Shown: positions 1 through 5,984 of the stretch, piece by piece
How the letters are laid out: each line of letters starts with the position of its first letter
Numbering within the stretch: the stretch's first letter is position 1
From: JBBRMY01 sp038230595
GTDB lineage: Bacteria > Bacteroidota > Ignavibacteria > Tepidaquicellales > Tepidaquicellaceae
Length of the DNA stretch: 16,882 nt
Assembly: GCA_038230595.1 (NCBI GenBank)
Contig: JBBRMY010000044.1
Span: 1 to 16,882 of the forward strand
Reading direction: 5' to 3'
Position numbers and translations under genes: made by a program
Notes under the pieces: model-generated
Seen by the model: only the letters and a program-made list of their open reading frames with translations
What the model was told of the DNA's origin: nothing
The model's database searches: none

Positions 1-195
1 CCCTGGAAAACTATAACTTTACTGACTGTTGCGATGGTCTATTTTCTGAACCCTATTGATATTATTCCTGATTTTTTACCTGTGATAGGATTTGGAGATG
101 ATGCCCTTGCCTTTGCAGGAGTTTTTAAGGCGATTCAGTCCGATCTCAAAAAATATTGCATGTGGAAAGGCTACGATACGGCAAAATATTTCTGA
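1..195 (+). CDS. DUF1232 / YkvA-family membrane protein (3' end only)
   Basis: The gene is cut by the left edge of the window; the last 64 codons are visible and end in TGA at 193-195. The visible protein carries the YkvA/DUF1232 core: a hydrophobic stretch followed by 'NPIDIIPDFLPVIGFGDD' at about residues 17-34 of the fragment. This Asn-Pro-x-Asp-x-x-Pro-Asp pattern is the family hallmark. The family consists of small membrane-associated proteins with no settled biochemical role. The stop lies 24 bp before the ymdB-like gene on the same strand, so the two may be co-transcribed. Family assignment is firm from the motif; function is unknown and the N-terminus cannot be judged. Confidence 0.85.
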   Translation, partial: PWKTITLLTVAMVYFLNPIDIIPDFLPVIGFGDDALAFAGVFKAIQSDLKKYCMWKGYDTAKYF

Positions 196-219
196 CCTAA
201 ACTAATTAAATAATAATTT

Positions 220-1014
220 TTGTCCATTATAAAAGTACTTTTCATTGGTGATGTAATAGGTGAGCCGGGCTTTAAGCATCTGCAGCTTTTCCTTCCTTCT
301 TTAGTATCAAAATACAAAGCTGATTTTGTAATTGCCAATGGAGAAAATATCACTGATGGCATCGGAACGCTTGAAAAAGATGCGCTGAAGCTTCTCGCAT
401 TGAATATTAATGTTCTTACCGGCGGCAACCATACAATGGATAAGATACAGGCGCATAAATTTATAAATGACAATAAATTTGTGCTTCGGCCACATAACTA
501 TCCCAAAGGAGTTTATGGAAAAGGCTTTGGTATTTTTGAGATACCAAATACTTCATTTAAGATCGGAGTTATTAATCTGATGGGCAGAGTATTTATGAGA
601 TCAATTGAGTGTCCGTTCAGGACTTTTGACTGGGTTTACGAAAAAATTAAAGCGGAAACAAATTTAATTTTTGTTGATTTTCATGCAGAAGCTACAGCTG
701 AGAAAATAGCTTTTGCCTGGCATGTAGATGGTAGAGCATCAGTTGTAGTCGGAACGCATACGCATACTCCGACAGCAGATAACAGAGTTTTAGCCGGAGG
801 TACCGGTTACATTACCGATGTTGGAATGACCGGTCCCTATGATTCAGTGATCGGAATGAAAAAAGAAACTTCAATAAAAAGATTTATATTCCAGACACCG
901 CAAAAGCATGAAACCGGCTTGGAAGATCTTCATATTGCCGGTATTATAGCATCAATTGATACAAGCACCGGAAAATGTCAGTCTATCGATCGTATTTTTT
1001 ATCCTGAATTTTAA
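220..1014 (+). CDS. ymdB: YmdB-family metallophosphoesterase (2',3'-cyclic nucleotide phosphodiesterase type)
   Basis: The 264-residue protein matches the usual length of the YmdB/TIGR00282 family of cytoplasmic dinuclear-metal phosphoesterases. Bacillus YmdB hydrolyses 2',3'-cyclic nucleotides and affects biofilm and motility decisions. All expected metal-site blocks are visible in order: 'FIGDVIGEPG' (D11), 'ANGEN' (39-43), 'GGNHTMD' (68-74), 'DFHAEAT' (153-159) and 'GTHTHTPTAD' (178-187), followed by 'GTGYITDVGMTGP'. The start is TTG at 220: an in-frame stop (TAA, 211-213) lies just upstream, and the next ATG would remove the first metal-binding Asp. It follows the DUF1232 gene by 24 bp. 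The substrate in this organism is inferred from the family, not shown. A 170-bp AT-rich gap follows, with a weak six-pair hairpin (1097-1117) and no convincing promoter. Confidence 0.92.
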   Translation: MSIIKVLFIGDVIGEPGFKHLQLFLPSLVSKYKADFVIANGENITDGIGTLEKDALKLLALNINVLTGGNHTMDKIQAHKFINDNKFVLRPHNYPKGVYGKGFGIFEIPNTSFKIGVINLMGRVFMRSIECPFRTFDWVYEKIKAETNLIFVDFHAEATAEKIAFAWHVDGRASVVVGTHTHTPTADNRVLAGGTGYITDVGMTGPYDSVIGMKKETSIKRFIFQTPQKHETGLEDLHIAGIIASIDTSTGKCQSIDRIFYPEF

Positions 1015-1184
1015 AGCATAAAATTTTAACATATACTTTATTTTTTATAATTGTTAATTTTAAGTGTATATAATTCAGTTGTTAACATATTATTTTGCAG
1101 ATTGGATTAAGATCTGCGAGGAACTTTTTGTTCAAACTGAACTTTAACATATAGAACGATTTTCTAAAAAAATAAATTTAAATT

Positions 1185-1817
1185 ATGAAAAAGATATTAT
1201 CAGTAGTATTGTTCCTAACTGCACTTTCTTCCAGCATGGTTTTCATGTCTTGTAAGGATTCAGTGATTACTCCGACATCTGTCGCAAATCCATATTTAGT
1301 AGAGTATGATATCTCATTAAAGGAATTACTTCAACCTGCAGACAGTAATGCTTTTAATGCTTTAACAGGACAGATTAAAGCTGATATGTCAGGAGACAGA
1401 GATATAGAAATGCCCGATTCATCAGGTGGTTCAGGTCATATGTACTTAAGATCAGGTGACGGAACAAACCCGTTAGACGTGATCGGAAACGAAACAAAGT
1501 TCACAACAGGTTGGGCTATCTCACATGATGTTTTCGACACCTTAACAACATATTATAATAATACAGGTGCGATCACTCCTTTAGATTTCACAAGTCATAC
1601 TACATTCAGATTTGACATAGGTATTGCTAATCCTTACCTGGCTTATGGTTTTTACTTAAAAGGAAGAAGTACAGTTCTTGCTAACGGATATAATCTTTAT
1701 GGGATGCTTTATATTGAATCAATAACAAACACAAGTAATGGACGTAAGGTAATGATTCATGTAAAGCTAAACACACACGGTCTTAACGATTTCAGACCTA
1801 CTGTACCGGTTTCATAA
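1185..1817 (+). CDS. Putative secreted lipoprotein of unknown function
   Basis: I do not recognise a family for this 210-residue protein. The N-terminus is a signal peptide: MKK, then a hydrophobic run to about residue 20, then 'FMSC' with a candidate lipid-attachment Cys at position 23. The residues after it (Lys-Asp) resemble the start of the surface-export signal described for Bacteroidota lipoproteins, but the match is partial. The mature part is polar, with Gly/Ser/Asp-rich loops around residues 75-95, and looks beta-rich. A strong intrinsic terminator follows the stop by about 20 bp, so the gene is probably transcribed alone, from a promoter in the preceding 170-bp gap. Cell-surface or periplasmic location is inferred from the signal; no role can be given. 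Confidence 0.75.
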   Translation: MKKILSVVLFLTALSSSMVFMSCKDSVITPTSVANPYLVEYDISLKELLQPADSNAFNALTGQIKADMSGDRDIEMPDSSGGSGHMYLRSGDGTNPLDVIGNETKFTTGWAISHDVFDTLTTYYNNTGAITPLDFTSHTTFRFDIGIANPYLAYGFYLKGRSTVLANGYNLYGMLYIESITNTSNGRKVMIHVKLNTHGLNDFRPTVPVS

Positions 1818-1838
1818 ATTAATCTGCACAATATTTAC

Positions 1839-1876
1839 AAACCCGGAAAGAGCGGTCTTTCCGGGTTTTTTTATTT
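1839..1876 (+). terminator. Rho-independent terminator after the 1185-1817 gene
   Basis: The arms AAACCCGGAAAG (1839-1850) and CTTTCCGGGTTT (1857-1868) pair perfectly over 12 bp around a 6-nt loop. The right arm runs directly into a T-rich tract (TTTTATTTTTT region). It lies 21 bp past the stop codon, the textbook position for an intrinsic terminator on the plus strand. Confidence 0.92.
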
Positions 1877-1945
1877 TTTCCTGTAATTTCACTTGAAATT
1901 ATAGGATTTTGAACATATATTTTTTATAGTATTAATGATTATATA

Positions 1946-2356
1946 ATGATTAGAACTTTACGAATTTCTGCAATTGTTTTCATGGTCTTGGTTACTTCTT
2001 CACTGATCTTCGCTGCTGTAAATATTCAGTATTTCACGGCTAAGAATGTCTCTGACGGTGTTCTGATTGAATGGAAAACTCTTGATGAAGGCGGGGCAAC
2101 AAAATTCGAAGTCGAAAGAAGCGTCAACACTCCTGATAATTTCCTATATGTTAACACTATAACATCCACCGGTAATAACTCATACTATTCCTATGTAGAT
2201 AATTCAGTTTCCTCTAACGGAGCTACATTATATTACTACAGACTTAAATGTAAAGATGCTTCCGGAAATTATACTTATTCGAATTCGATCACAGTTTCAC
2301 ATATTATATCAGGTATCAGAAGTACCTGGGGCAGCATTAAGGCGATCTTTAGATGA
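1946..2356 (+). CDS. Short secreted protein with a single fibronectin type III-like domain
   Basis: The 136-residue protein has a signal peptide (MIRTLRI, hydrophobic core, likely cleavage after 'FAA' near residue 24). One Fn3-like beta-sandwich follows (about residues 26-118). It shows the pattern 'VLIEWKTLDEGGATKFEVERS', then 'YSYVDN' and 'YYYRLKCKDASGNYTYSNSI', which is the repeat commonly placed before C-terminal sorting domains in secreted Bacteroidota proteins. Here the domain stands alone. No sorting domain follows; instead the chain ends with a short basic, Trp-containing tail, 'STWGSIKAIFR'. It lies after the terminator at 1839-1876, so it probably has its own promoter. The domain call rests on pattern recognition; the role, perhaps adhesion or a matrix partner, is unknown. 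Confidence 0.75.
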   Translation: MIRTLRISAIVFMVLVTSSLIFAAVNIQYFTAKNVSDGVLIEWKTLDEGGATKFEVERSVNTPDNFLYVNTITSTGNNSYYSYVDNSVSSNGATLYYYRLKCKDASGNYTYSNSITVSHIISGIRSTWGSIKAIFR

Positions 2357-2466
2357 TCTTTTGTATTTGTGCCGGATTTGAAAATGGTTTTTAAAAACAT
2401 TCTTCCTTATACAAAATTAACTCAATTAAAAAAGATCGAAAGATCTTAGAATGGAGATCAAACTAA

Positions 2467-2859
2467 ATGGCTGAAACAAACAATCCTGATCCAAACGCTA
2501 TAACCGATAAAGACAAATCCGATGGAAAGGTTATGGCAATTATTGCCTACCTTGGTATTCTAGTTTTCATTCCGCTTTTAACTCAAAAAAATAATCGCTT
2601 CGTGATGTTCCATGTTCAGCAGGGGCTTGGGCTATTCATAGCTTGGGTCATATTGTGGATCCTTTTTATGTTCATTGACAGGATGCTCTTTTCAAACATG
2701 ATGACTTTTCCTCTTTGCGGAGGATCTATTATTTATGGAGTTATTAAGCTTGGTCTTTTCATTTTGATGATACTTGGTATTATTAATGCTTCAAAAGGAG
2801 AAATGAAAGAACTACCTGTAGTTGGCGGCTTTGCAAAATCATTTAATATATACAAATAA
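2467..2859 (+). CDS. DUF4870/Tic20-like small membrane protein, paralogue 1
   Basis: The 130-residue protein has a polar N-terminus (about 1-20) and then three to four membrane segments (about 22-40, 52-72, 86-106). The family pattern is visible: 'AIIAYLGILVFIPLL', the charged hinge 'NRFVMFHVQQGLGLF', and a C-terminal 'GIINASKGEMKELPVVGGF'. These blocks resemble the DUF4870/Tic20-like group, which has no established function in bacteria. A GGAG at 2453-2456 gives a reasonable ribosome site. A six-pair hairpin with a GAAA loop (2432-2447) lies in the leader. The next gene is a clear paralogue 19 bp downstream, and a DUF2752 gene follows, so all three are probably one transcription unit. Compared with its neighbour it has an extra insert of about 15 residues around 73-88. 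Confidence 0.8.
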   Translation: MAETNNPDPNAITDKDKSDGKVMAIIAYLGILVFIPLLTQKNNRFVMFHVQQGLGLFIAWVILWILFMFIDRMLFSNMMTFPLCGGSIIYGVIKLGLFILMILGIINASKGEMKELPVVGGFAKSFNIYK

Positions 2860-2878
2860 AAAAAGAGGGAAAAAATAA

Positions 2879-3214
2879 ATGGCGTCAGAAAGAATAGTAA
2901 CTGCAACTCCTGAAGAGATCGAAAAGGGCAAGACAATGGCTTTCGTGGCTTATCTTGTATTTTTTGTTCCTTTGTTAATGGAAGATATGAAGCAGAATAA
3001 ATTTGTTATGTTCCACACTGAGCAGTCTATAGTTCTGCTTATTGTGAATCTTCTGGTTGGTATTGTCGGAACAATAACATGCGGTATTGGATTAGTGCTT
3101 TATATTCCACTGCTGATATTTTACATAATGGGAATTATGAATGCTTTAGGTGGTAAAATGACTCCGCTTCCTTTGATCGGACAATTTGGAGAAAAATTCA
3201 ATCTTGTAAAATAA
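2879..3214 (+). CDS. DUF4870/Tic20-like small membrane protein, paralogue 2
   Basis: The 111-residue membrane protein is paralogous to the gene just upstream. Shared blocks are 'FVAYLVFFVPLL', 'NKFVMFHTEQS' (the FVMFHxxQ hinge) and the C-terminal 'GIMNALGGKMTPLPLIGQF'. Three hydrophobic segments are visible (about 20-35, 49-66, 71-90). The gene starts 19 bp after paralogue 1, behind an A/G-rich ribosome-site region. It ends 42 bp before the DUF2752 gene, and a small hairpin (GGATCAT 3229-3235 with ATGATCC 3241-3247) lies in that gap. Two diverged tandem copies may mean a heteromeric membrane assembly, which is inference. Function is unknown for the family. Confidence 0.8.
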   Translation: MASERIVTATPEEIEKGKTMAFVAYLVFFVPLLMEDMKQNKFVMFHTEQSIVLLIVNLLVGIVGTITCGIGLVLYIPLLIFYIMGIMNALGGKMTPLPLIGQFGEKFNLVK

Positions 3215-3256
3215 TTTTTTACTGTTCAGGATCATTTATTATGATCCATTTTCAAG

Positions 3257-3694
3257 ATGAATACAGTTATTGCAAAGAAATCTGATCTAAAAAATAAAAC
3301 AAGATCTATAGCGGCTATGCTTCTTTCAGGCATAGCCGCTTTGTTTTATATTCTCTGGCGCTTTGATCCCGTCAGAGACACTCTCTACCCTCCATGCTGG
3401 TTTTACTCGCTTACAGGAAAGTATTGTCCCGGCTGCGGAGGATTGCGGGGTACTCATGCATTTCTTAATGGTGATCTGCTTTTAGCCTTAGCATATAATC
3501 CGCTCTTAGCTTTATTCATTCCTATAGTGATTTATCTTATCGTTTTTAATTTTATCGCATTGGTCAAAGGTTCTTATCCTCGCAATTTTTTAAATAATAA
3601 GCTTTTTATATATATTCTCGTTTTTATCATTATTATATTTTGGATAGTGAGAAACTTTAATTGGTTCATGCCGGAATTTCCCGGTAAATATTAG
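3257..3694 (+). CDS. DUF2752 membrane protein
   Basis: The 145-residue protein has the DUF2752 signature: 'YCPGCGGLRGTHAFLNGDLLLALAYNP' region at about residues 56-82, with Cys57 and Cys60 as a CxxC pair and a further Cys at 47. Membrane segments flank it (about 18-34, 83-103 and 115-132). DUF2752 genes in Bacteroidota often sit beside other small membrane proteins; no biochemical role is established. It is the last gene of a probable three-gene unit with the two DUF4870-like paralogues and is followed 22 bp later by a strong terminator. An odd feature is a perfect 11-bp inverted repeat in codons 18-28 (3310-3340) followed by a T-rich stretch. It resembles an intrinsic terminator inside the gene and is listed separately. 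Confidence 0.85.
   Translation: MNTVIAKKSDLKNKTRSIAAMLLSGIAALFYILWRFDPVRDTLYPPCWFYSLTGKYCPGCGGLRGTHAFLNGDLLLALAYNPLLALFIPIVIYLIVFNFIALVKGSYPRNFLNNKLFIYILVFIIIIFWIVRNFNWFMPEFPGKY
3310..3347 (+). promoter_or_regulatory. Terminator-like inverted repeat inside the DUF2752 coding region (possible attenuator)
   Basis: AGCGGCTATGC (3310-3320) and GCATAGCCGCT (3330-3340) are perfect 11-bp arms around a 9-nt loop, followed by TTGTTTT. The stem is GC-rich in an AT-rich region. It encodes 'IAAMLLSGIAAL', a membrane helix, so the symmetry could come from a repeated Ile-Ala-Ala motif. Regulatory action is inferred from shape only. Confidence 0.35.
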
Positions 3695-3716
3695 GTAGAC
3701 ACAAAAAATTTTAATA

Positions 3717-3750
3717 AACGCAGGGTACGATCATGTCCCTGCGTTTTTTT
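3717..3750 (+). terminator. Rho-independent terminator between the DUF2752 gene and prfA
   Basis: AACGCAGGG (3717-3725) pairs with CCCTGCGTT (3737-3745) over 9 bp around an 11-nt loop. The right arm flows into a run of seven T (3744-3750). It ends the small-membrane-protein unit and implies that prfA is driven separately or by read-through, since prfA starts only 17 bp beyond it. Confidence 0.88.
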
Positions 3751-3766
3751 ATTTTAAAATAAATAT

Positions 3767-4837
3767 ATGTTTGAGAATTTAGAAAAAGTAAAAGCCCGGT
3801 ACCATGAGATCGCAGATCTGCTTTCAAAGCCCGAGATAACAAACGATAAAAATAAATACAGGTCACTTACAAAAGAGTATTCAGATCTTGGAGAAATTGT
3901 AACAAAATTTGAAGAATATAAAAAGCTGACATCAGAACATGAAGAAAACAAAAAGCTTCATTACGATACAACAGATGCAGATATGAAAGAAATGGCAAAA
4001 GAAGAAATGGAAGCTTTAAATGAAAAGCTTACTGTTCTCGAAGCTGAAATAAAAGAACTTATCGTTCCTAAAGATCCACTGGATGCAAAAGAAGCAATAC
4101 TTGAGATACGAGCCGGAACCGGTGGAGAAGAAGCCTCTCTATTTGCCGCTGATCTTTACAGAATGTACATGAGGTATTTTGAAAAAAAAGGTTGGAAGAC
4201 AGATACAATAGATTTTAGTGAATCATCCAATCCTGGTGGAATAAAGGAAGCGGTTATAGAAGTGCATGGCAAAAATATTTACGGCGATCTCAAATATGAA
4301 AGTGGAGTACACAGAGTTCAGAGAATACCGCAAACAGAAGCGAACGGAAGAGTGCATACATCTGCCGCATCAGTTGCAGTACTCCCGGAAGCAGAAGAGT
4401 TTGAACTTGAAATAAATGATAAAGATCTTAAGATAGATGTATTCAGATCAGGCGGTGCAGGCGGTCAGAATGTTAACAAGGTAGAAACTGCAATAAGAAT
4501 AACTCATATCCCTACAGGATTAGTTGTTCAGTGTCAGGACCAGAGATCACAGCTAAAGAACAAGCTTTCTGCAATGAAAGTTTTGAGATCAAGGCTTTAT
4601 GAAAAGGAGCTTGAAAAAAGAACAGGTGATGTTTCATCATTAAGAAAAGATATGGTAAAGTCAGGGGACAGAAGCGACAAGATCCGCACATATAATTTTC
4701 CGCAGAACAGACTGACTGACCATAGAATTGGTCTCACCCTTTATAACCTAAGCGATATAATGGAAGGTGATATCGGAGGTGTTATCGATAAACTCAAAAC
4801 CGCCGACAGAGCTGAAAAACTTTCAGAAACGGAATAA
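3767..4837 (+). CDS. prfA: Peptide chain release factor 1
   Basis: The 356-residue protein is a full-length class I release factor that reads UAA and UAG in the ribosomal A site and triggers peptide release. The catalytic GGQ motif is at residues 232-234 within 'FRSGGAGGQNVNKVETA'. The stop-codon recognition tripeptide is PQT at 188-190 ('RIPQTEANGRVHTSA'), the RF1-type P-x-T rather than the RF2-type SPF, so RF1 is chosen over RF2. An N-terminal coiled-coil domain (about 1-100) is followed by the PCRF domain ('EIRAGTGGEEASLFAADL') and the C-terminal 'TYNFPQNRLTDHRIG' block. Numbering of both motifs agrees closely with E. coli RF1. The start lies just 3' of a terminator, with little room for a promoter. 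The expected methyltransferase partner prmC is not adjacent. Confidence 0.97.
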   Translation: MFENLEKVKARYHEIADLLSKPEITNDKNKYRSLTKEYSDLGEIVTKFEEYKKLTSEHEENKKLHYDTTDADMKEMAKEEMEALNEKLTVLEAEIKELIVPKDPLDAKEAILEIRAGTGGEEASLFAADLYRMYMRYFEKKGWKTDTIDFSESSNPGGIKEAVIEVHGKNIYGDLKYESGVHRVQRIPQTEANGRVHTSAASVAVLPEAEEFELEINDKDLKIDVFRSGGAGGQNVNKVETAIRITHIPTGLVVQCQDQRSQLKNKLSAMKVLRSRLYEKELEKRTGDVSSLRKDMVKSGDRSDKIRTYNFPQNRLTDHRIGLTLYNLSDIMEGDIGGVIDKLKTADRAEKLSETE

Positions 4838-4876
4838 TATTCTCCAAATAACATCTCGTTCAGGAGTTTATCCTCG

Positions 4877-4913
4877 AATGTTTTTATCGGGGGCTCCAGC
4901 GTGGGAACGTTCC
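4877..4913. repeat. Dispersed repeat module upstream of the hairpin array (copy 1)
   Basis: The stretch AATGTTTTTATCGGGGG then CTCCAGCGT (4877-4902) recurs with small differences at 10351-10375. In this copy it is followed by a perfect 10-bp palindrome GGAACGTTCC (4904-4913). Both copies lie in gene-free DNA beside other palindromic repeats. Its role is unknown. Confidence 0.6.
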
Positions 4914-4936
4914 GGCATAACTGCTAATACCCCGCC

Positions 4937-5104
4937 GCTGTTGGTGTTTTCACCAACAGCCATCTGAAGGGAAATATGCCCGCCGCTGTTGGTGTTTTCA
5001 CCAACAGCCAATTGAAGGGAAATATGCTCTCCGCTGTTGGTGTTTTCACCAACAGCCATCCGAAGGGAAATATGCTCTCCGCTGTTGGTGTTTTCACCAA
5101 CAGC
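4937..5104. repeat. Array of four perfect hairpins, 48-bp period
   Basis: Four identical 24-nt hairpins start at 4937, 4985, 5033 and 5081. Each has arms GCTGTTGGTG and CACCAACAGC (10 bp, perfect) around a TTTT loop. The 24-nt spacers are near-identical (CATCTGAAGGGAAATATGCC-like), so this is a tandem repeat and not a CRISPR array. The period is a multiple of three, which keeps long reading frames open on both strands. It lies between convergent prfA and the methyltransferase gene, ending 19 bp from the latter's stop codon. The same stem recurs at 11688 and 12050 with an extra inner hairpin. Confidence 0.93.
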
Positions 5105-5123
5105 CACCAGAAACAAATCCCCC

Positions 5124-5885
5124 TCACATCCTCCCTGTATAAACCCTCGTCACATATTCCAGAACAACCTTGCCATCCTTTTGATATTTATCAAACAATA
5201 ACTTCATCTCTCCCATCATACTCTCAAACCTATCACCACTCTGAGGAATATAAGAAGAAGACAACAGCCTTCCTTTAAATCCTTCATAGTCGAGATACTG
5301 ATAATTGGGCACCGAATAAACTTCAAATTTTTCAGGTGCAAAAAATTCATCGATAGCTTCCTCATCTTCAGATCCTAAACGGGTATGCTTCACCTTCTCA
5401 TAATCCGTTCCATATTGTAATATCAGCTTTTCATATTCTCTCAGAAACTCGTTACTATCAATCAATCTTTCATTCCACATCAGGCAGACTATTCCGTCCG
5501 GCTTTAATATCCTTTTAAATTCCGCCTTGCATTTCTCAAGGTCAAACCAGTGAAAAGCCTGTCCTGCGACTATCATATCCGCAAAGTTATCATCAAGTCC
5601 CGTCTGTTCTGCTGAAGCATTTACGCTGGTAAACCCGTCGTACTTGCTTAACAGCTTTTCAGCCGCTTCTCTCATCTCCTTATTCGGCTCAATGCCAATA
5701 ACATTAAACCCCTGCTTAAGAAATAATTCCGAAGAAATGCCTGTACCCGATCCTATGTCCGCTATTAAACTATTATTCCTTATCTGAAAATTCTTTTTCA
5801 GATAAGGAATAATTGTATCCGGATATCCTGGCCGGTGCTTAAAATAGTTCTCAACTCTGTCAGAGAAGCGGTTGGTGGAATTCAT
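5124..5885 (-). CDS. Class I SAM-dependent methyltransferase (Methyltransf_11 type)
   Basis: The 253-residue cytoplasmic protein has a Rossmann-fold methyltransferase core. Motif I is 'IADIGSGTG' (41-49), the acidic residue binding the SAM ribose is in 'GIEPN' (E66), and the later blocks 'NASAEQTGL' (89-97), 'AGQAFHWFD' (107-115) and 'RILKPDGIVCLMW' follow in order. The N-terminus 'NRFSDRVENYFKHRPGYP' is typical of small-molecule methyltransferases in this group. The acceptor substrate cannot be read from sequence. It is convergent with prfA across the hairpin array and downstream of the DUF4436 gene on the same strand, 99 bp apart. An odd feature is codons 25-38, which form a perfect 19-bp inverted repeat (listed separately). 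Confidence 0.85.
   Translation of the reverse strand: MNSTNRFSDRVENYFKHRPGYPDTIIPYLKKNFQIRNNSLIADIGSGTGISSELFLKQGFNVIGIEPNKEMREAAEKLLSKYDGFTSVNASAEQTGLDDNFADMIVAGQAFHWFDLEKCKAEFKRILKPDGIVCLMWNERLIDSNEFLREYEKLILQYGTDYEKVKHTRLGSEDEEAIDEFFAPEKFEVYSVPNYQYLDYEGFKGRLLSSSYIPQSGDRFESMMGEMKLLFDKYQKDGKVVLEYVTRVYTGRM
5772..5813 (-). repeat. Perfect 19-bp inverted repeat inside the methyltransferase coding region
   Basis: On the plus strand the left arm ATTATTCCTTATCTGAAAA (5772-5790) is exactly complementary to TTTTCAGATAAGGAATAAT (5795-5813), with a 4-nt loop. In the mRNA it starts about 72 nt after the start codon and encodes 'IIPYLKKNFQIRNN'. No T-run follows, so it is not a standard terminator. A long perfect symmetry in coding DNA is unexpected. 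Confidence 0.95.
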
Positions 5886-5935
5886 TAATTTTCTGGTGTG
5901 GATATAAATATTGAATGCTCGTATCCAATAAAAAA

Positions 5936-5960
5936 GAAACGTAAGTATACGTCTCTATAT
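5936..5960. repeat. Small hairpin with CTCTAT tail, decayed member of the CTCTAY family
   Basis: GAAACGTA (5936-5943) pairs with TACGTCTC (5948-5955) with one A/C mismatch and a 4-nt loop, followed by TAT. The layout matches hairpins at 11998-12020 and 12298-12319: GTCTCTAC-type right flank with different arm bases. It lies between the DUF4436 and methyltransferase genes. Confidence 0.55.
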
Positions 5961-5984
5961 TTTATTAAATTAATTTCAAATTTT

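Noticed and set aside
4937..5104. CRISPR array (24-nt palindromic repeats with 24-nt spacers)
   Set aside because: The spacers are almost identical to each other and no cas gene is nearby, so it is a plain tandem repeat.
4868..5127. Minus-strand reading frames with a 16-residue repeat (AVGENTNSGEHISLQM-like) and plus-strand counterparts
   Set aside because: They are produced by the 48-bp tandem hairpin array, whose period is a multiple of three. The composition is not protein-like, no signal or ribosome site is clear, and both strands are equally open.
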